Positions 53,987 through 63,694 are shown, numbered from the stretch's first letter. The stretch is 64,000 nucleotides of DNA from Streptomyces sp. WP-1 (GCF_030450125.1 NZ_CP123923.1:5332001-5396000); one strand, 5' to 3'. Numbers and translations: made by a program. The notes: a model not told the origin generated them from the letters alone.

Positions 53987-55357
53987 ATGCACATATCCCG
54001 TACCGGGCGAGGCTTCGCCGCGGCCACCACCGGGGCCGCCGCTCTCGTCGCCGCCGCGCTGGCGACCGCCGCCCCCGCGAGTGTCGCCACCGCGACCCCC
54101 GCGGCCGTGCCGCACACCTTCGCTGCCCCGGCCATCGCCGGGCACACCCTCGCCCACGACGTGGACAGCCCGATCTCCATCGCCCAGTGCCAGGCCAAGT
54201 GGCACATCAACTGCTACACGCCGCTCCAGTACCGCACCGCGTACAACCTGAACTCGCTGTACCGCGAGGGCATCACGGGCAAGGGGCGCACGATCGTCAT
54301 CGTGGACTCGTTCGGCTCCCCGACGATCCAGCACGACCTCGACGTGTACAGCAAGCAGTTCGGCATGGCGAGCGCCAAGGTCTCGGTCGTCAAGTGGGGC
54401 AAGGTGCCCCCCTTCGACCCGAAGAACAGCGACATGACGGGCTGGGCGGGCGAGACCACCCTGGACGTCGAGATGGCGCACGCCGTGGCGCCGGGCGCGA
54501 AGATCGTGCTCGTGGAGACCGGCGTCGCGGAGACCGAGGGCGTCACCGGCCTGCCGGAGATGATGAGCGCCGAGAAGCACCTGATCGACCACGGGGTCGG
54601 CGACGTCATCACGCAGAGCTTCAGCGCGACCGAGAACACCTTCCCGGGCTTCGGGAAGGGCGACTTCTCCAGCATCCAGAAACTGCGGTACGCGTTCAAG
54701 GACGCGGCCCGCAAGCACGTGACCGTCCTCGGCTCCTCCGGCGACGACGGCCCCACCAGCAGCGTCCTGGACGGCTCGGCCGACTACAAGCACCAGGTCA
54801 ACTCCTGGCCGTCGTCCGACCCGCTGATCACCTCGGTCGGCGGCACCCAGCTGCACCTGAACGACAAGGGCGACCGCCTCAGCCCCGACAGCGTCTACAA
54901 CGACCACGGCGCGGGCGGCGGCGGCATCTCCCACGTCTTCTCCCGGCCCGCCTACCAGAACGGCGTGAAGAAGATCGTCGGCAACCACCGCGGCACCCCG
55001 GACATCTCGATGTCCGCGGCCGTCGACGGCGGTGCCTGGGTGTACTCCAGCTACGACCCGACGGCCGTCGGCTGGGACGTCTACGGCGGCACCAGCGAGT
55101 CCAGCCCGCTCTTCTCGGGCATCGTGGCGCTCGCCGACCAGGTCGCCGGGCACCGCCTCGGCAACGTCGACGCCGCCCTCTACAGCCTGGCCAAGCACAA
55201 GGGCACCGGCATCGTGGACGTCAACGACGGCACGGACAACACCTACGCCGGTGTCACCGGCTACAAGGCCGTCAACGGCTACGACATGGCCACCGGCGTC
55301 GGCACACTGGACGCGCCGAGCTTCGTGAAGTCGCTGGCGAAGGCCGCGCGCCGCTGA
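53987..55357 (+). CDS. Secreted S53-family (sedolisin-like) peptidase
   Basis: A 456-residue serine-carboxyl peptidase. The Sec/Tat-like signal covers about residues 1-40 (RTGRGFAAATTGAAALVAAA). The triad is visible as E156 and D160 in GWAGETTLDVEMAHAVAPGA, S370 in GGTSESSP, with the oxyanion Asp in SSGDDGP near 253. The long Pro-kumamolisin N-terminal propeptide (about 180 residues) typical of sedolisins is missing. Calcium-site residues appear near the C-terminus (GIVDVNDG... and GYDMATGVGTLDAPSFV). A strong terminator follows. It may digest external protein at acidic pH; that is family knowledge. Confidence 0.88.
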   Translation: MHISRTGRGFAAATTGAAALVAAALATAAPASVATATPAAVPHTFAAPAIAGHTLAHDVDSPISIAQCQAKWHINCYTPLQYRTAYNLNSLYREGITGKGRTIVIVDSFGSPTIQHDLDVYSKQFGMASAKVSVVKWGKVPPFDPKNSDMTGWAGETTLDVEMAHAVAPGAKIVLVETGVAETEGVTGLPEMMSAEKHLIDHGVGDVITQSFSATENTFPGFGKGDFSSIQKLRYAFKDAARKHVTVLGSSGDDGPTSSVLDGSADYKHQVNSWPSSDPLITSVGGTQLHLNDKGDRLSPDSVYNDHGAGGGGISHVFSRPAYQNGVKKIVGNHRGTPDISMSAAVDGGAWVYSSYDPTAVGWDVYGGTSESSPLFSGIVALADQVAGHRLGNVDAALYSLAKHKGTGIVDVNDGTDNTYAGVTGYKAVNGYDMATGVGTLDAPSFVKSLAKAARR

Positions 55358-55380
55358 CGCGGACCACGCATCGCCGAACG

Positions 55381-55421
55381 GGGGAGAGCCGGCCCGGTGT
55401 CGTACCGGACCGGCTCTCCCC
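55381..55421. terminator. Bidirectional hairpin terminator
   Basis: GGGGAGAGCCGG / CCGGCTCTCCCC (55381-55392, 55410-55421) encloses CCGGT-GTCGT-ACCGG. It lies between the convergent S53 peptidase and efflux genes and can serve both. Confidence 0.85.
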
Positions 55422-55440
55422 TCGTCTCGTCCGTGCCGGG

Positions 55441-56901
55441 TCAGACGCGGCCGGGGGCGCCCACCGCCTGGCGGATCTCCGTGGTCTCCAGCCGCCGCGC
55501 CGTGTGCTCGGCCGTACGGCGGGCCCAGCGGCCGCTGGTGAGCAGGCCCAGGGCGAGCACCGCGACACCGCAGACGGTGAGGATCCACCAGCCGGGACGG
55601 GCGGCGTCCACGAAGGTGCTGCGGTACGACGAGGAGCCGATGCCGGCGGCCAGGACCGCGCCGATCACCGCGACACCGAGGGTCTGGCCCAGCTGCCTGC
55701 TGGTGGAGGCGACGGCGGCGGCGACCCCGGCCTGGGCGCGGGGCATGCCGGAGACGGCCGTGTTGGTGATCGGCGCGTTGACGAAGCCGAAGCCGATGCC
55801 GAACAGGACGTAGCCGATGAACAGGGTGGTGTTCGAGGTCTCGGCCTCGAACAGCGCGAACATGAGGCCGCTGAGCGTCATGGCCGTACCGGCGATCAGG
55901 AGCGGCAGCCGGGGGCCCCGGGTGCCGACCAGGCGGCCGGACAGCGGGGCGCACAGGAAGGTCGGCGCGGCCATGGGGAGCATCCACAGGCCCGCGTGCA
56001 GGGCGTCGAGGCCGCGCACGTTCTGCAGGTACAGCGTCGACATGAACAGGAAGCCTCCGAGCGCGGCGAACGCGCTGACCGCGATCACGGTCGCCCCGCT
56101 GAACGGAGCGGAGCGGAAGAAGCGCAGGTCGATGAGGGGTTCGGCACGCCGGGGCTCGTACCGGAGCAGGGCGGCCAGCGCGGCGGCGGCGATCACGAAG
56201 TAGGGCGCGACCGAGGCGAGGCCGGAGTCGGGCGCCTGGATGATGCCGTAGGTCAGCGCGCCGAACAGGGCGATCACCAGCACCTGGCCCACCGGGTCGG
56301 GGCGGCGGCCCTTGGGGGCGCGGGACTCCGGGACGAAGCGCAGGGTGAGCAGCAGGGCCGCGAGGCCGATCGGCAGGTTGATCCAGAAGATCGCGCGCCA
56401 GCTCACGGACTGCACCAGCAGGCCGCCGACCAGCGGGCCGAGCGCCATGGATATGCCGACCACCGCACCCCAGACGCCGATGGCGCGGGCGCGCTCACGG
56501 GCGTCGGTGAAGGTGTTGGTGATGATCGACATGGCGACCGGGTTGAGCATCGAGCCGCCGATCGCCTGGACCATGCGGAAGACGACCAGCAGGGACAGGC
56601 TGGGGGCGAGCGAGCACAGCACCGAGCCGATGGTGAACACCACCAGGCCGGCCATGAAGACGCGCTTGCGGCCGATCCGGTCGGCGGTGGAGCCGGCCAG
56701 CATCAGCAGCGAGGCCAGAACCAGGGTGTAGGCGTCGATGGTCCACTGCAGACCGGAGGTGGTGGCGTGCAGATCGCGCTGCATCGAGGGCAGCGCCACA
56801 TTCAGCACGGTGTTGTCGAGGCTCACGATCAGCAGGCTCATGCAGCAGATCGCGAGCACGAGCATGCGTCTGCGGGGACTCAACTCTGGCATGCGCGTCA
56901 T
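55441..56901 (-). CDS. MFS drug-efflux transporter (DHA2, 14-TM type)
   Basis: A 486-residue exporter with SLDNTVLNVALPSMQRDL (motif D1), AGSTADRIGRKRVF (motif A), and VGISMALGPLVGGLLVQS (motif C). About 14 helices. The start is the ATG at 56901 (MTRMPELSPRRR); the second ATG at 56892 is possible. No regulator is beside it, unlike the other two pumps here. The tail is charged. It is divergent from dusB. Confidence 0.9.
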   Translation of the reverse strand: MTRMPELSPRRRMLVLAICCMSLLIVSLDNTVLNVALPSMQRDLHATTSGLQWTIDAYTLVLASLLMLAGSTADRIGRKRVFMAGLVVFTIGSVLCSLAPSLSLLVVFRMVQAIGGSMLNPVAMSIITNTFTDARERARAIGVWGAVVGISMALGPLVGGLLVQSVSWRAIFWINLPIGLAALLLTLRFVPESRAPKGRRPDPVGQVLVIALFGALTYGIIQAPDSGLASVAPYFVIAAAALAALLRYEPRRAEPLIDLRFFRSAPFSGATVIAVSAFAALGGFLFMSTLYLQNVRGLDALHAGLWMLPMAAPTFLCAPLSGRLVGTRGPRLPLLIAGTAMTLSGLMFALFEAETSNTTLFIGYVLFGIGFGFVNAPITNTAVSGMPRAQAGVAAAVASTSRQLGQTLGVAVIGAVLAAGIGSSSYRSTFVDAARPGWWILTVCGVAVLALGLLTSGRWARRTAEHTARRLETTEIRQAVGAPGRV

Positions 56902-57049
56902 CGTACGCCGACTTCGATAGTGCGTCTAACTAATGACCGTTACACGGGCTCCGGGCACCTCGGCCGGTGAGGGACAATGGTTCCTTGCCCCACGCTGTCC
57001 CTGCTGTCTTCGCTGTCCTTCCGTTGTACATCCGTTCCGGAGCCGTCTG

Positions 57050-58180
57050 ATGACCCACCCGCTCTCCATCGGCCCGCACACCGTGACTCCGCCCGTCGTG
57101 CTCGCACCCATGGCGGGGATCACGAACGCGCCCTTCCGCACGCTGTGCCGCGAGTTCAGCGGGGGCAAGGGGCTGTACGTCAGCGAGATGATCACCACTC
57201 GGGCGCTGGTCGAGCGCAACGAGAAGACCATGCAGCTGATCAGGTTCGACGCGAGCGAGACCCCGCGCTCGATCCAGCTGTACGGCGTCGACCCCGCGAC
57301 CGTCGGGAAGGCCGTCCGCATGATCGCGGAGGAGGGCCTGGCCGATCACATCGACCTGAACTTCGGCTGCCCGGTCCCCAAGGTGACCCGCAAGGGCGGC
57401 GGCTCGGCGCTGCCGTACAAGCGGAACCTGCTGCGGGCGATCCTGCGCGAGGCGGTGTCCGGGGCGGGGGACCTGCCGGTGACGATGAAGATGCGCAAGG
57501 GCATCGACGACGACCACATCACCTACCTCGACGCCGGGCGGATCGCGGTCGAGGAGGGCGTGACGGCGATCGCGCTGCACGGCCGTACGGCGGCGCAGCA
57601 CTACGGCGGCACCGCCGACTGGTCCGCGATCGCGCGGCTGAAGGAGCATGTGCCGGAGATCCCGGTGCTCGGCAACGGGGACATCTGGTCGGCCGGGGAC
57701 GCGCTGCGGATGGTGCGGGAGACCGGGTGCGACGGTGTGGTCGTGGGCCGCGGCTGCCTGGGCCGCCCCTGGCTGTTCGCCGATCTGGTCGCGGCGTTCG
57801 AGGGCCGCGACGACTTCCACCGGCCCGCGCTGCGGGAGGTCGCCGACGTGATGGTCCGGCACGCCCGGCTCCTCGGCGAGTGGCTCGGCGACGAGTCCAA
57901 GGGCGTGATCGACTTCCGCAAGCATGTCGCCTGGTACCTGAAGGGCTTCGCGGTCGGCTCCGAGATGCGCAAGCGCCTCGCGATCACCTCGTCGCTGTCC
58001 GAACTGCGCGCGGGCCTCGACGAACTCGACCTCTCCCAGCCCTGGCCCACCGGCGCCGACGGCCCCCGCGGCCGTACCTCCGGCAACAACCGGGTCGTCC
58101 TCCCGGACGGCTGGCTGAAGGACCCGTACGACTGCGCGGGCGTGACGGAGGACGCGGAACTGGACACGTCGGGCGGCTGA
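57050..58180 (+). CDS. dusB: tRNA-dihydrouridine synthase
   Basis: FMN-dependent reductase that makes dihydrouridine in tRNA D-loops. The 376-residue protein has VVLAPMAGITNAPFRTLCRE near residue 17, the catalytic Cys in NFGCPVPKVTRKGGGSAL near residue 107, TMKMRKG, AIALHGRTAAQHYGG and VLGNGDIWS plus VVGRGCLGRPWLF. NifR3/DusB type by these segments. The ATG at 57050 is preceded by GGAG; the frame upstream is open but without homology. The tail (about 30 residues) is unlike E. coli DusB but common in actinomycetes. Confidence 0.95.
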   Translation: MTHPLSIGPHTVTPPVVLAPMAGITNAPFRTLCREFSGGKGLYVSEMITTRALVERNEKTMQLIRFDASETPRSIQLYGVDPATVGKAVRMIAEEGLADHIDLNFGCPVPKVTRKGGGSALPYKRNLLRAILREAVSGAGDLPVTMKMRKGIDDDHITYLDAGRIAVEEGVTAIALHGRTAAQHYGGTADWSAIARLKEHVPEIPVLGNGDIWSAGDALRMVRETGCDGVVVGRGCLGRPWLFADLVAAFEGRDDFHRPALREVADVMVRHARLLGEWLGDESKGVIDFRKHVAWYLKGFAVGSEMRKRLAITSSLSELRAGLDELDLSQPWPTGADGPRGRTSGNNRVVLPDGWLKDPYDCAGVTEDAELDTSGG

Positions 58181-58424
58181 GCCGTTCCCGGGGCTCCGCC
58201 CCACCGGGGGCCCCGGACCCGGCCTCGCCCACCCACGACCCGGACTCTCGGCCGACGAGCTGAATCGCCGACGAGCTGAACCACCGGCCCGCTCCCGAAG
58301 CTCACGGCCGAAGGGCCGAGCGCGGCACCGGCCCATCACCGGACTTTGGACGGGAGAGCCGATCCGCCGGCCCGGCCCCCGAAGGCCGGCTGGACGGCTC
58401 GGGTCCGGAGGCCGGGAACCCGGT

Positions 58425-58761
58425 TCAGACGGTCATGGCCTCGTCCGGCACCGCGCCCAGGTCGCGCAGGGCCGACTCCGCGAGGAGCGGGTCCTCGTGT
58501 TCCAGGCCGGCCCGGGCGTGGGTGCAGCGGGTGGAGAGGTCGGGGCGGCGGGCGATCTCGATCTCCCGGGCCCGGAGCAGGACCCAGCTCTGTACGGGGC
58601 TGGGACTGCCACTGGACCGCCTTGGCGAACGCCTCGTCCTTGCCGGACTGCATCTCGGCCAAGCGGCCCGGCGCCACGACGGCGAGCGCGGCACGGAGGG
58701 CCTCCGGAGTCGGCTCGGGACGCGGGATCAGCCCGTGCCCGTGGTCGGCCCGAGTGCTCAT
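58425..58761 (-). pseudogene. Frameshifted small conserved actinomycete gene
   Basis: From ATG 58761 the frame reads MSTRADHGHGLIPRPEPTPE, then ALAVVAPGRLAEMQSGKDEAFAKAVQW. The matching continuation is one base away in another frame, PVQSWVLLRAREIEIARRPD, then LEHEDPLLAESALRDLG, ending at 58425. The joint reading resembles short Streptomyces proteins of the DUF6247-like type (about 105 residues), often near small toxin-like genes. A single-base indel near 58600 broke it, unless the sequence is wrong there. Confidence 0.55.
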
Positions 58762-58886
58762 GGTGTCCTCCAGGGGTGTCCTCCGAGGACATCCGGCGCC
58801 GGCACCGGCAGGGCGCTCATACGGGGCATGGTGATGCCTCGGACCGCAGCGCCCTGCCAGGTACCCGGCGCCTCCTCGTCGCCCCC

Positions 58887-60827
58887 CTACGCTCCCCCCA
58901 CCGCCGTCAGCAGAGCCAGCGGGGCCGCAGCGGAGCGGGATTCGCGGGTGCAGGCGTGGGGGTAGGGGACCGGCTCGGGGTGGGTGGTGCGGGGGTAGCC
59001 GGCCAGGACCTCGGGGAGGCGGTGGGCGGGAGACAGGGACGCCGCGTCGACCAGCGCGTGCGCCACCGCCCGCGCCTCGTCGTGCAGGCCGTAGCGGGCC
59101 AGCCCCAGGGCGATCAGCGCGTTGTCGTGGGGCCACACGGAGCCGCGGTGCGGGGAGAGCGGATGGTAGGCGGGCTGCCCGGCGGCCAGCGTGCGCACGC
59201 CCCAGCCGGAGAAGAAGTCGGGCTCCAGCAGCCGCCGCCCCACCACCTCGCCGTACTCCTTGTCCAGCAGACCGGTCCACAGCAGATGCCCCGCGTCGGA
59301 GGCCAGCGCGTCGATCCCGCGGCCCTCGCCGTCCAGCGCCAGCGCCGGGAAGGACGCCTCCCGCATCCAGAAGTCCCGCTGGAAGCGGTCGCGCAGATCC
59401 GCCGCCGCCTGCTCCAGCAGCGCCGCGTACGTCTCGTCGGCCCATACCGTCCGCGCCACCCACGCCGTCCGCCGCAGCGCGTCGTACGCGTAGCCCTGCG
59501 CGCCCGCCGCCATCACCGCCCCGCTCGGCCGCGTACCGTCGGCGCGGCAGATCGCGCCGGGCGAGTCCTTCCAGTTCTGGTTGGCGAGACCGCCCTCGTC
59601 GGCGCGGTAGACGAGATAGCCGCGCGAGGTCAGCCCGCCGTGGTCCAGCATCCAGCCGACCGCGGCCCGCGCGTGCGCCTCCAGACGGCGGGCCGGCGCC
59701 AGGTCACCGGTCTGCTCGGTGTACGCGCCGAGCAGCACGAGGAAGAGCGGGGTCGCGTCGACCGAGCCGTAGTACCGCGCGTACGGCACCTGCCCGAAGT
59801 GCGCCAGCTCCCCGTGCCGTACCTCGTGCACGATCTTCCCCGGCTCCGCGCCCCGCGCGCCCCCGGTGCCGGTCGCCTGGGTCGAGGCCAGCGCGAGCAG
59901 CGTCGCGGCGGCCGGGCGGGGCCGGTAGGGGAGCGCGAACAGGGAGGTGAGCAGCGCGTCCCGGGCGAGCAGCGTCAGATTCCAGGGGGCGCCCCCGGCC
60001 GGCACCCGCAGCTCCTCGCCGTCCGGGCCCGTCGCCGGGACCTGGAGCGCCGCCAGATCCGTGAGCCCCCGCGCACAGGCCGCCGCCAGCTCCGGCCACC
60101 CGGTCGGGAAGGCCACGCCCTCCACGAACTCCGCCTCGGACGCGTCGAGTTGGGCCGCCATGGTGGACGGGTCCTTGGGTACCCGCAGCGCGCGCCGGTC
60201 GCCGTGCGGGCGCGCCATCACCCGCAGGACCAGCTCGCGCGTCCCGTGCGGCGGCAGCTCCAGCGTCCACACCAGCCGGCGGGCGCCCGTACCGGTCTCC
60301 TCCACCGCCTCCGGCGCCGGATCGGCCGTGATCGTCGTGCACGAACGCCATTCCGCGCGCCGGTAGGCGAACTCGATCCCGTCGTCCAGCACGATCCGCG
60401 AGCGCAGGGCACCCGCCTTGACGTACGTCCGGTGATCGGGCCGCAGCTCGAACTGGTCGGCGAAGTCCGCGTCCGCGGTGATCGCCAGCCGGATGGTCGT
60501 CGGCACCGGACGATTGCTCGTCACCCGGACCGTCTCCACGAACGAGCTGTCCCCGACGGCCTGTTCACGGAAGAGCGTGTGCGCGGGCGGCTCCGGACGC
60601 GCCCCGCGCGGTACGAGGACACAGCGCGCGGCGCCGTCGTCCGCGACCGGTGTGAGCACCTCGGGCACCGCGCCGTCCACGGTGAGCTGCCAGCGGCTGA
60701 GATGCCGGGCGTCGCGCACGAACAACCCGTCCGGGGAGCCGCCGCCCCGGACCCCGCTGATGTCGCCCCGATCGCCCACGGCGGCGAACGTCGCGCCGTG
60801 CACGAGCAGATGATGCCGGTCGGTCAT
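58887..60827 (-). CDS. Glycogen-debranching-type glycoside hydrolase
   Basis: A 646-residue protein. Residues about 1-200 form the N-terminal glycogen-debranching (bis-GDE) domain (HLLVHGATFAAVGDRGDI, then GLFVRDARHLSRW). Residues about 250-640 form an (alpha/alpha)6 barrel as in amylo-alpha-1,6-glucosidases and GH63-like enzymes (LLARDALLTSLFALPYRP, GLANQNWKDSPGAI, GSVWPHDNALIALGL). Catalytic acids are likely the Asp/Glu in NWKDSPGA and SVWPHDN. No signal peptide is visible. It follows another (alpha/alpha)6 hydrolase in an apparent operon opposite a ROK regulator. Linear or branched alpha-glucan trimming is the best guess. Confidence 0.85.
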   Translation of the reverse strand: MTDRHHLLVHGATFAAVGDRGDISGVRGGGSPDGLFVRDARHLSRWQLTVDGAVPEVLTPVADDGAARCVLVPRGARPEPPAHTLFREQAVGDSSFVETVRVTSNRPVPTTIRLAITADADFADQFELRPDHRTYVKAGALRSRIVLDDGIEFAYRRAEWRSCTTITADPAPEAVEETGTGARRLVWTLELPPHGTRELVLRVMARPHGDRRALRVPKDPSTMAAQLDASEAEFVEGVAFPTGWPELAAACARGLTDLAALQVPATGPDGEELRVPAGGAPWNLTLLARDALLTSLFALPYRPRPAAATLLALASTQATGTGGARGAEPGKIVHEVRHGELAHFGQVPYARYYGSVDATPLFLVLLGAYTEQTGDLAPARRLEAHARAAVGWMLDHGGLTSRGYLVYRADEGGLANQNWKDSPGAICRADGTRPSGAVMAAGAQGYAYDALRRTAWVARTVWADETYAALLEQAAADLRDRFQRDFWMREASFPALALDGEGRGIDALASDAGHLLWTGLLDKEYGEVVGRRLLEPDFFSGWGVRTLAAGQPAYHPLSPHRGSVWPHDNALIALGLARYGLHDEARAVAHALVDAASLSPAHRLPEVLAGYPRTTHPEPVPYPHACTRESRSAAAPLALLTAVGGA

Positions 60828-60974
60828 CCCCGGTCCCTTCCCTCGTCACTCCTCATCGAACGTGCCGGTGCCCGCCTTGGACACGCCTCGCGACGGGCGC
60901 TTGAGCTCTTCATGCAGGTCGCTTGAGACGCCCTTTAGCCGCCAGAGCCGTCCTTCGTGCGCGGGAGTGGCCCG

Positions 60975-62366
60975 TCACCCGGGCCGGTCGAGCAGCCTGT
61001 GGTGCAGATCGAGCGCGAGCGCCGCCGTCCAGCCGAAGCCCATCGCGCCGCACGCCTCGCCCGTGTACGGATCGACGTACTCGGCGAAGCCGGACGCCTC
61101 GGCCAGCTCCAGCATCGCCGCCGCGAGCGCGTCGGCCGGCGCCCGCTCGCCGTGCAGCCGCAGCCCCCGCTCCACCAGCCAACTCGTGTTGAACCAGGCG
61201 GGGCCCCGCCAGTACCGGTGCGGATCGAACGCCTCGCCGAGCAGGTCGTAACTGGGCACGAGCCGGGTCGCGCCGCCGAGCCCGAAGTGCGGGCCGGTCA
61301 GCGTGCGCACGAGCGTGGTGACCAACTCGCGTGGAAGCATGGGGAGGAGGAGCGGGATCAGGCCGGACACCCCGCGTTCGGGGATCAGTTCGCCGCCGCT
61401 CACGTCCCGGCACAGGAACATCCCGGACTCCGCGCTCCACAGCCGCTCCACCAGCGCCGACGTCAGCCGCTCGGCCCGCGCGTGCCGGGCCGCCGGGCTC
61501 GCGCCCAACTCGGCCGCGATATGGGCGAGGGCGTGCTCGGAGGCGATGAGCAGGGCGTTGAAGGACGGGTCCTCCACCGCGAACTCCCCGTGCCCGTCCT
61601 CGTATCGGCGGTCCCGGTACTCGACGGCCAGCCGTACGTACCGCCCGTAGTCCAGATCCGTCGGCCGGTCCTCCGGCGCGCCGTGGTCCAGGTCGGCCCG
61701 GCGGAAGGAGCGGGCCGGCGCCGGGTCGATCCGCGCGAGCGGCGCGTCCCAGCAGGGGCTGTTGTCCATCCCCTGCTCCCAGGGGTGTACGACGGACACC
61801 AGACCGCCGCCGCCCAGGTCCCGGTGCCGCAGCAGATAGCGGTGCCAGGCCGCCAGCCTCGGATGGACCCGGGCCAGAAAGCCCCGGGCGTGCGAGAGTC
61901 CGGGGTCGGCGCGGTGCACCAGCCAGGCCGCCAGCGCGTGCACCGGTGGCTGCACGATGCCGGACGTCTGTACGGTGCGCGGGGCGCCCGCCGCGCGTCC
62001 CGCGGTGGTGGAGCGCCAGAAGTCGGGGCCGGGGAAGTAGGCGTCGAGGGGGACGGAGGGGTTGAAGACGATGTGCGGCACGCGCCCGTCCGCCCACTGG
62101 GCGGCCAGCAGCGTCTCCAGCTCGGTCTGCGCGCGCAGCGGCGACAGATGCCGCAGCCCGATCGCGATGAACGCCGAGTCCCAGGACCACTGGTGCGGAT
62201 ACAGGCCCTGGGAGGGGACCGTCGAGGCGCCCGTCCAGTTGGCGTCGAGCACCCGCGCGGCCCGTACCGGCAGGGCGGACGGGGACGCGTACGACAGCGC
62301 GTGGGCGGTGAGTTGGGCGGTGCGGTCCACTCGGGGCTCCCCCAAGACGACGACGTCCGGACGCAC
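60975..62366 (-). CDS. MGH1/GH63-like glycoside hydrolase
   Basis: A 463-residue (alpha/alpha)6-barrel hydrolase, close to mannosylglycerate hydrolase-type enzymes by LYPHQWSWDSAFIAIGLRHL near residue 60 and the MDNSPCWDAPL segment near residue 230. YWRGPAWFNTSWLVERGL near residue 400 is the other signature. The substrate could be glucosyl/mannosyl-glycerate, trehalose-like or an alpha-glucoside. GTG start at complement 62364-62366; no signal peptide. It leads the two-gene operon, 147 bases before the debranching-type gene. Confidence 0.82.
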   Translation of the reverse strand: MRPDVVVLGEPRVDRTAQLTAHALSYASPSALPVRAARVLDANWTGASTVPSQGLYPHQWSWDSAFIAIGLRHLSPLRAQTELETLLAAQWADGRVPHIVFNPSVPLDAYFPGPDFWRSTTAGRAAGAPRTVQTSGIVQPPVHALAAWLVHRADPGLSHARGFLARVHPRLAAWHRYLLRHRDLGGGGLVSVVHPWEQGMDNSPCWDAPLARIDPAPARSFRRADLDHGAPEDRPTDLDYGRYVRLAVEYRDRRYEDGHGEFAVEDPSFNALLIASEHALAHIAAELGASPAARHARAERLTSALVERLWSAESGMFLCRDVSGGELIPERGVSGLIPLLLPMLPRELVTTLVRTLTGPHFGLGGATRLVPSYDLLGEAFDPHRYWRGPAWFNTSWLVERGLRLHGERAPADALAAAMLELAEASGFAEYVDPYTGEACGAMGFGWTAALALDLHHRLLDRPG

Positions 62367-62464
62367 GGCCGACGCGGTTCGGCATCGGCCGCCGTAGAGT
62401 TACGTCTATTTAACACGCAAAACCCACTATGTAATGCACGCTTGGGAAACACAAGGGGGTGCGC
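62367..62464. promoter_or_regulatory. Divergent promoter region (hydrolase operon / ROK regulator)
   Basis: 98 bases with a notable AT-rich core around 62400-62440 (CTATTTAACACGCAAAACC and TATGTAATGC). It must hold promoters for both directions; TATGTA at 62428-62433 is a possible -10 for the regulator, without a convincing -35. A ROK operator is expected here but I cannot define it. Confidence 0.5.
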
Positions 62465-63694
62465 ATGACCGGACGTCCGGGGAGGACCGGGATGAACTCC
62501 AGAAGCGGCAGTCAGGCAGGCGCCGGGGATCTGCTCGAACTGGTGCGCAGCGGACGGGCGGTGACCCGGGGCGCGCTCCAGCAGGCGACCGGGCTGTCCC
62601 GGGCGACCGTCGGCCAGCGCCTGGACCGGCTGTTCCGGGCCGGCTGGCTGCGCGAGGGCGCCGGCGGCCCGGTCGAGTCGCCGCTCGGCGGACGCCCTTC
62701 CATCACCCTGGAGTTCGACGGCGACCACGCGGTCGTCCTCGCCGCCGACCTCGACACCCGGCACGCGCGCGCCGCCGTGCTCTCCCTGACCGGCGAGATC
62801 CTGGCCGAGCACTCCGGCACCCTGGTGATCGAGGAGGGACCGGATCTGGTCCTCGCCGAACTCGGGCGCTGGTTCGGCGAGTTGCTGGAGAAGGCCGGGC
62901 AGCGGCCGGGGGAGGTGTGCGGCATCGGGCTCGCGGTCCCGGGCCCGGTGGACAGCGCGACCGGCCGGGTGGTGCAGCCCCCGATGATGCCCGGCTGGGA
63001 CGGCTACGACGTAACGGGCCGCCTCTCCCGCGCCCTCACCGAACACACCGGGGCGCCACCGGTCCCGGTCCTGGTGGACAACGACGCCAACCTGATGGCG
63101 TACGGCGAACAGCGCGCCGGGCACCCGGACTGCGCGGCCTTCGTCCTGGTCAAGGTGTCCACCGGCATAGGCGCGGGAGTCGTGGTCGACGGCTCCATAT
63201 ACCGGGGCATCGACGGCGGCGCGGGCGACATCGGGCACATAAGGGTGGGCGCGGACGCGCTGTGCCGGTGCGGTTCGTACGGCTGTCTCGCCGCCGTCGC
63301 CAGCGGTGGCGCGGTGGCCCGGCGGCTGGCGTCCTCCGGGGTGCCGGCCGCCTCCGGCTCGGACGTACGGGACCTGCTGGCGGCGGGGCACCCGGAGGCG
63401 GCGGCGCTGGCCCGGGAGGCGGGGCGCAGGGTCGGGGACGTCCTGGCGACCGTCGTCACGCTGCTCAACCCGGGCGTGCTGATGATCGCCGGAGACTTGG
63501 CCGGAACTCCCTTCCTCACCGGCGTACGGGAACTGCTCTACCAGCGGGCGCTGCCGCGCTCCACGGCCCACCTGGACGTGGTCACCTCCCGGCTCGGAGA
63601 GCGAGCCGCGCTCATCGGAGCGGGGGCGCTCGTGGTGGAACACCTGTATGCGCCGGAGCGGGTGGAGGAGCGGTTGCGGGCGCTGGGGGTGTGA
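62465..63694 (+). CDS. ROK-family transcriptional regulator
   Basis: A 409-residue repressor with sugar-kinase fold. An N-terminal winged helix (residues about 18-75: DLLELVRSGRAVTRGALQQA, then TGLSRATVGQRLDRLFRAGW) precedes the ROK domain: VLAADLDTRHARAAVLSL, VLVDNDANLMAYGE, VKVSTGIGAGVVVDGSIY, GDIGHIRVG and the zinc motif CRCGSYGC. ATG at 62465 with AAGGGGG upstream; an earlier GTG at 62459 and a later ATG are possible. Divergent from the two hydrolases, which it presumably controls in response to a sugar. Confidence 0.92.
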   Translation: MTGRPGRTGMNSRSGSQAGAGDLLELVRSGRAVTRGALQQATGLSRATVGQRLDRLFRAGWLREGAGGPVESPLGGRPSITLEFDGDHAVVLAADLDTRHARAAVLSLTGEILAEHSGTLVIEEGPDLVLAELGRWFGELLEKAGQRPGEVCGIGLAVPGPVDSATGRVVQPPMMPGWDGYDVTGRLSRALTEHTGAPPVPVLVDNDANLMAYGEQRAGHPDCAAFVLVKVSTGIGAGVVVDGSIYRGIDGGAGDIGHIRVGADALCRCGSYGCLAAVASGGAVARRLASSGVPAASGSDVRDLLAAGHPEAAALAREAGRRVGDVLATVVTLLNPGVLMIAGDLAGTPFLTGVRELLYQRALPRSTAHLDVVTSRLGERAALIGAGALVVEHLYAPERVEERLRALGV

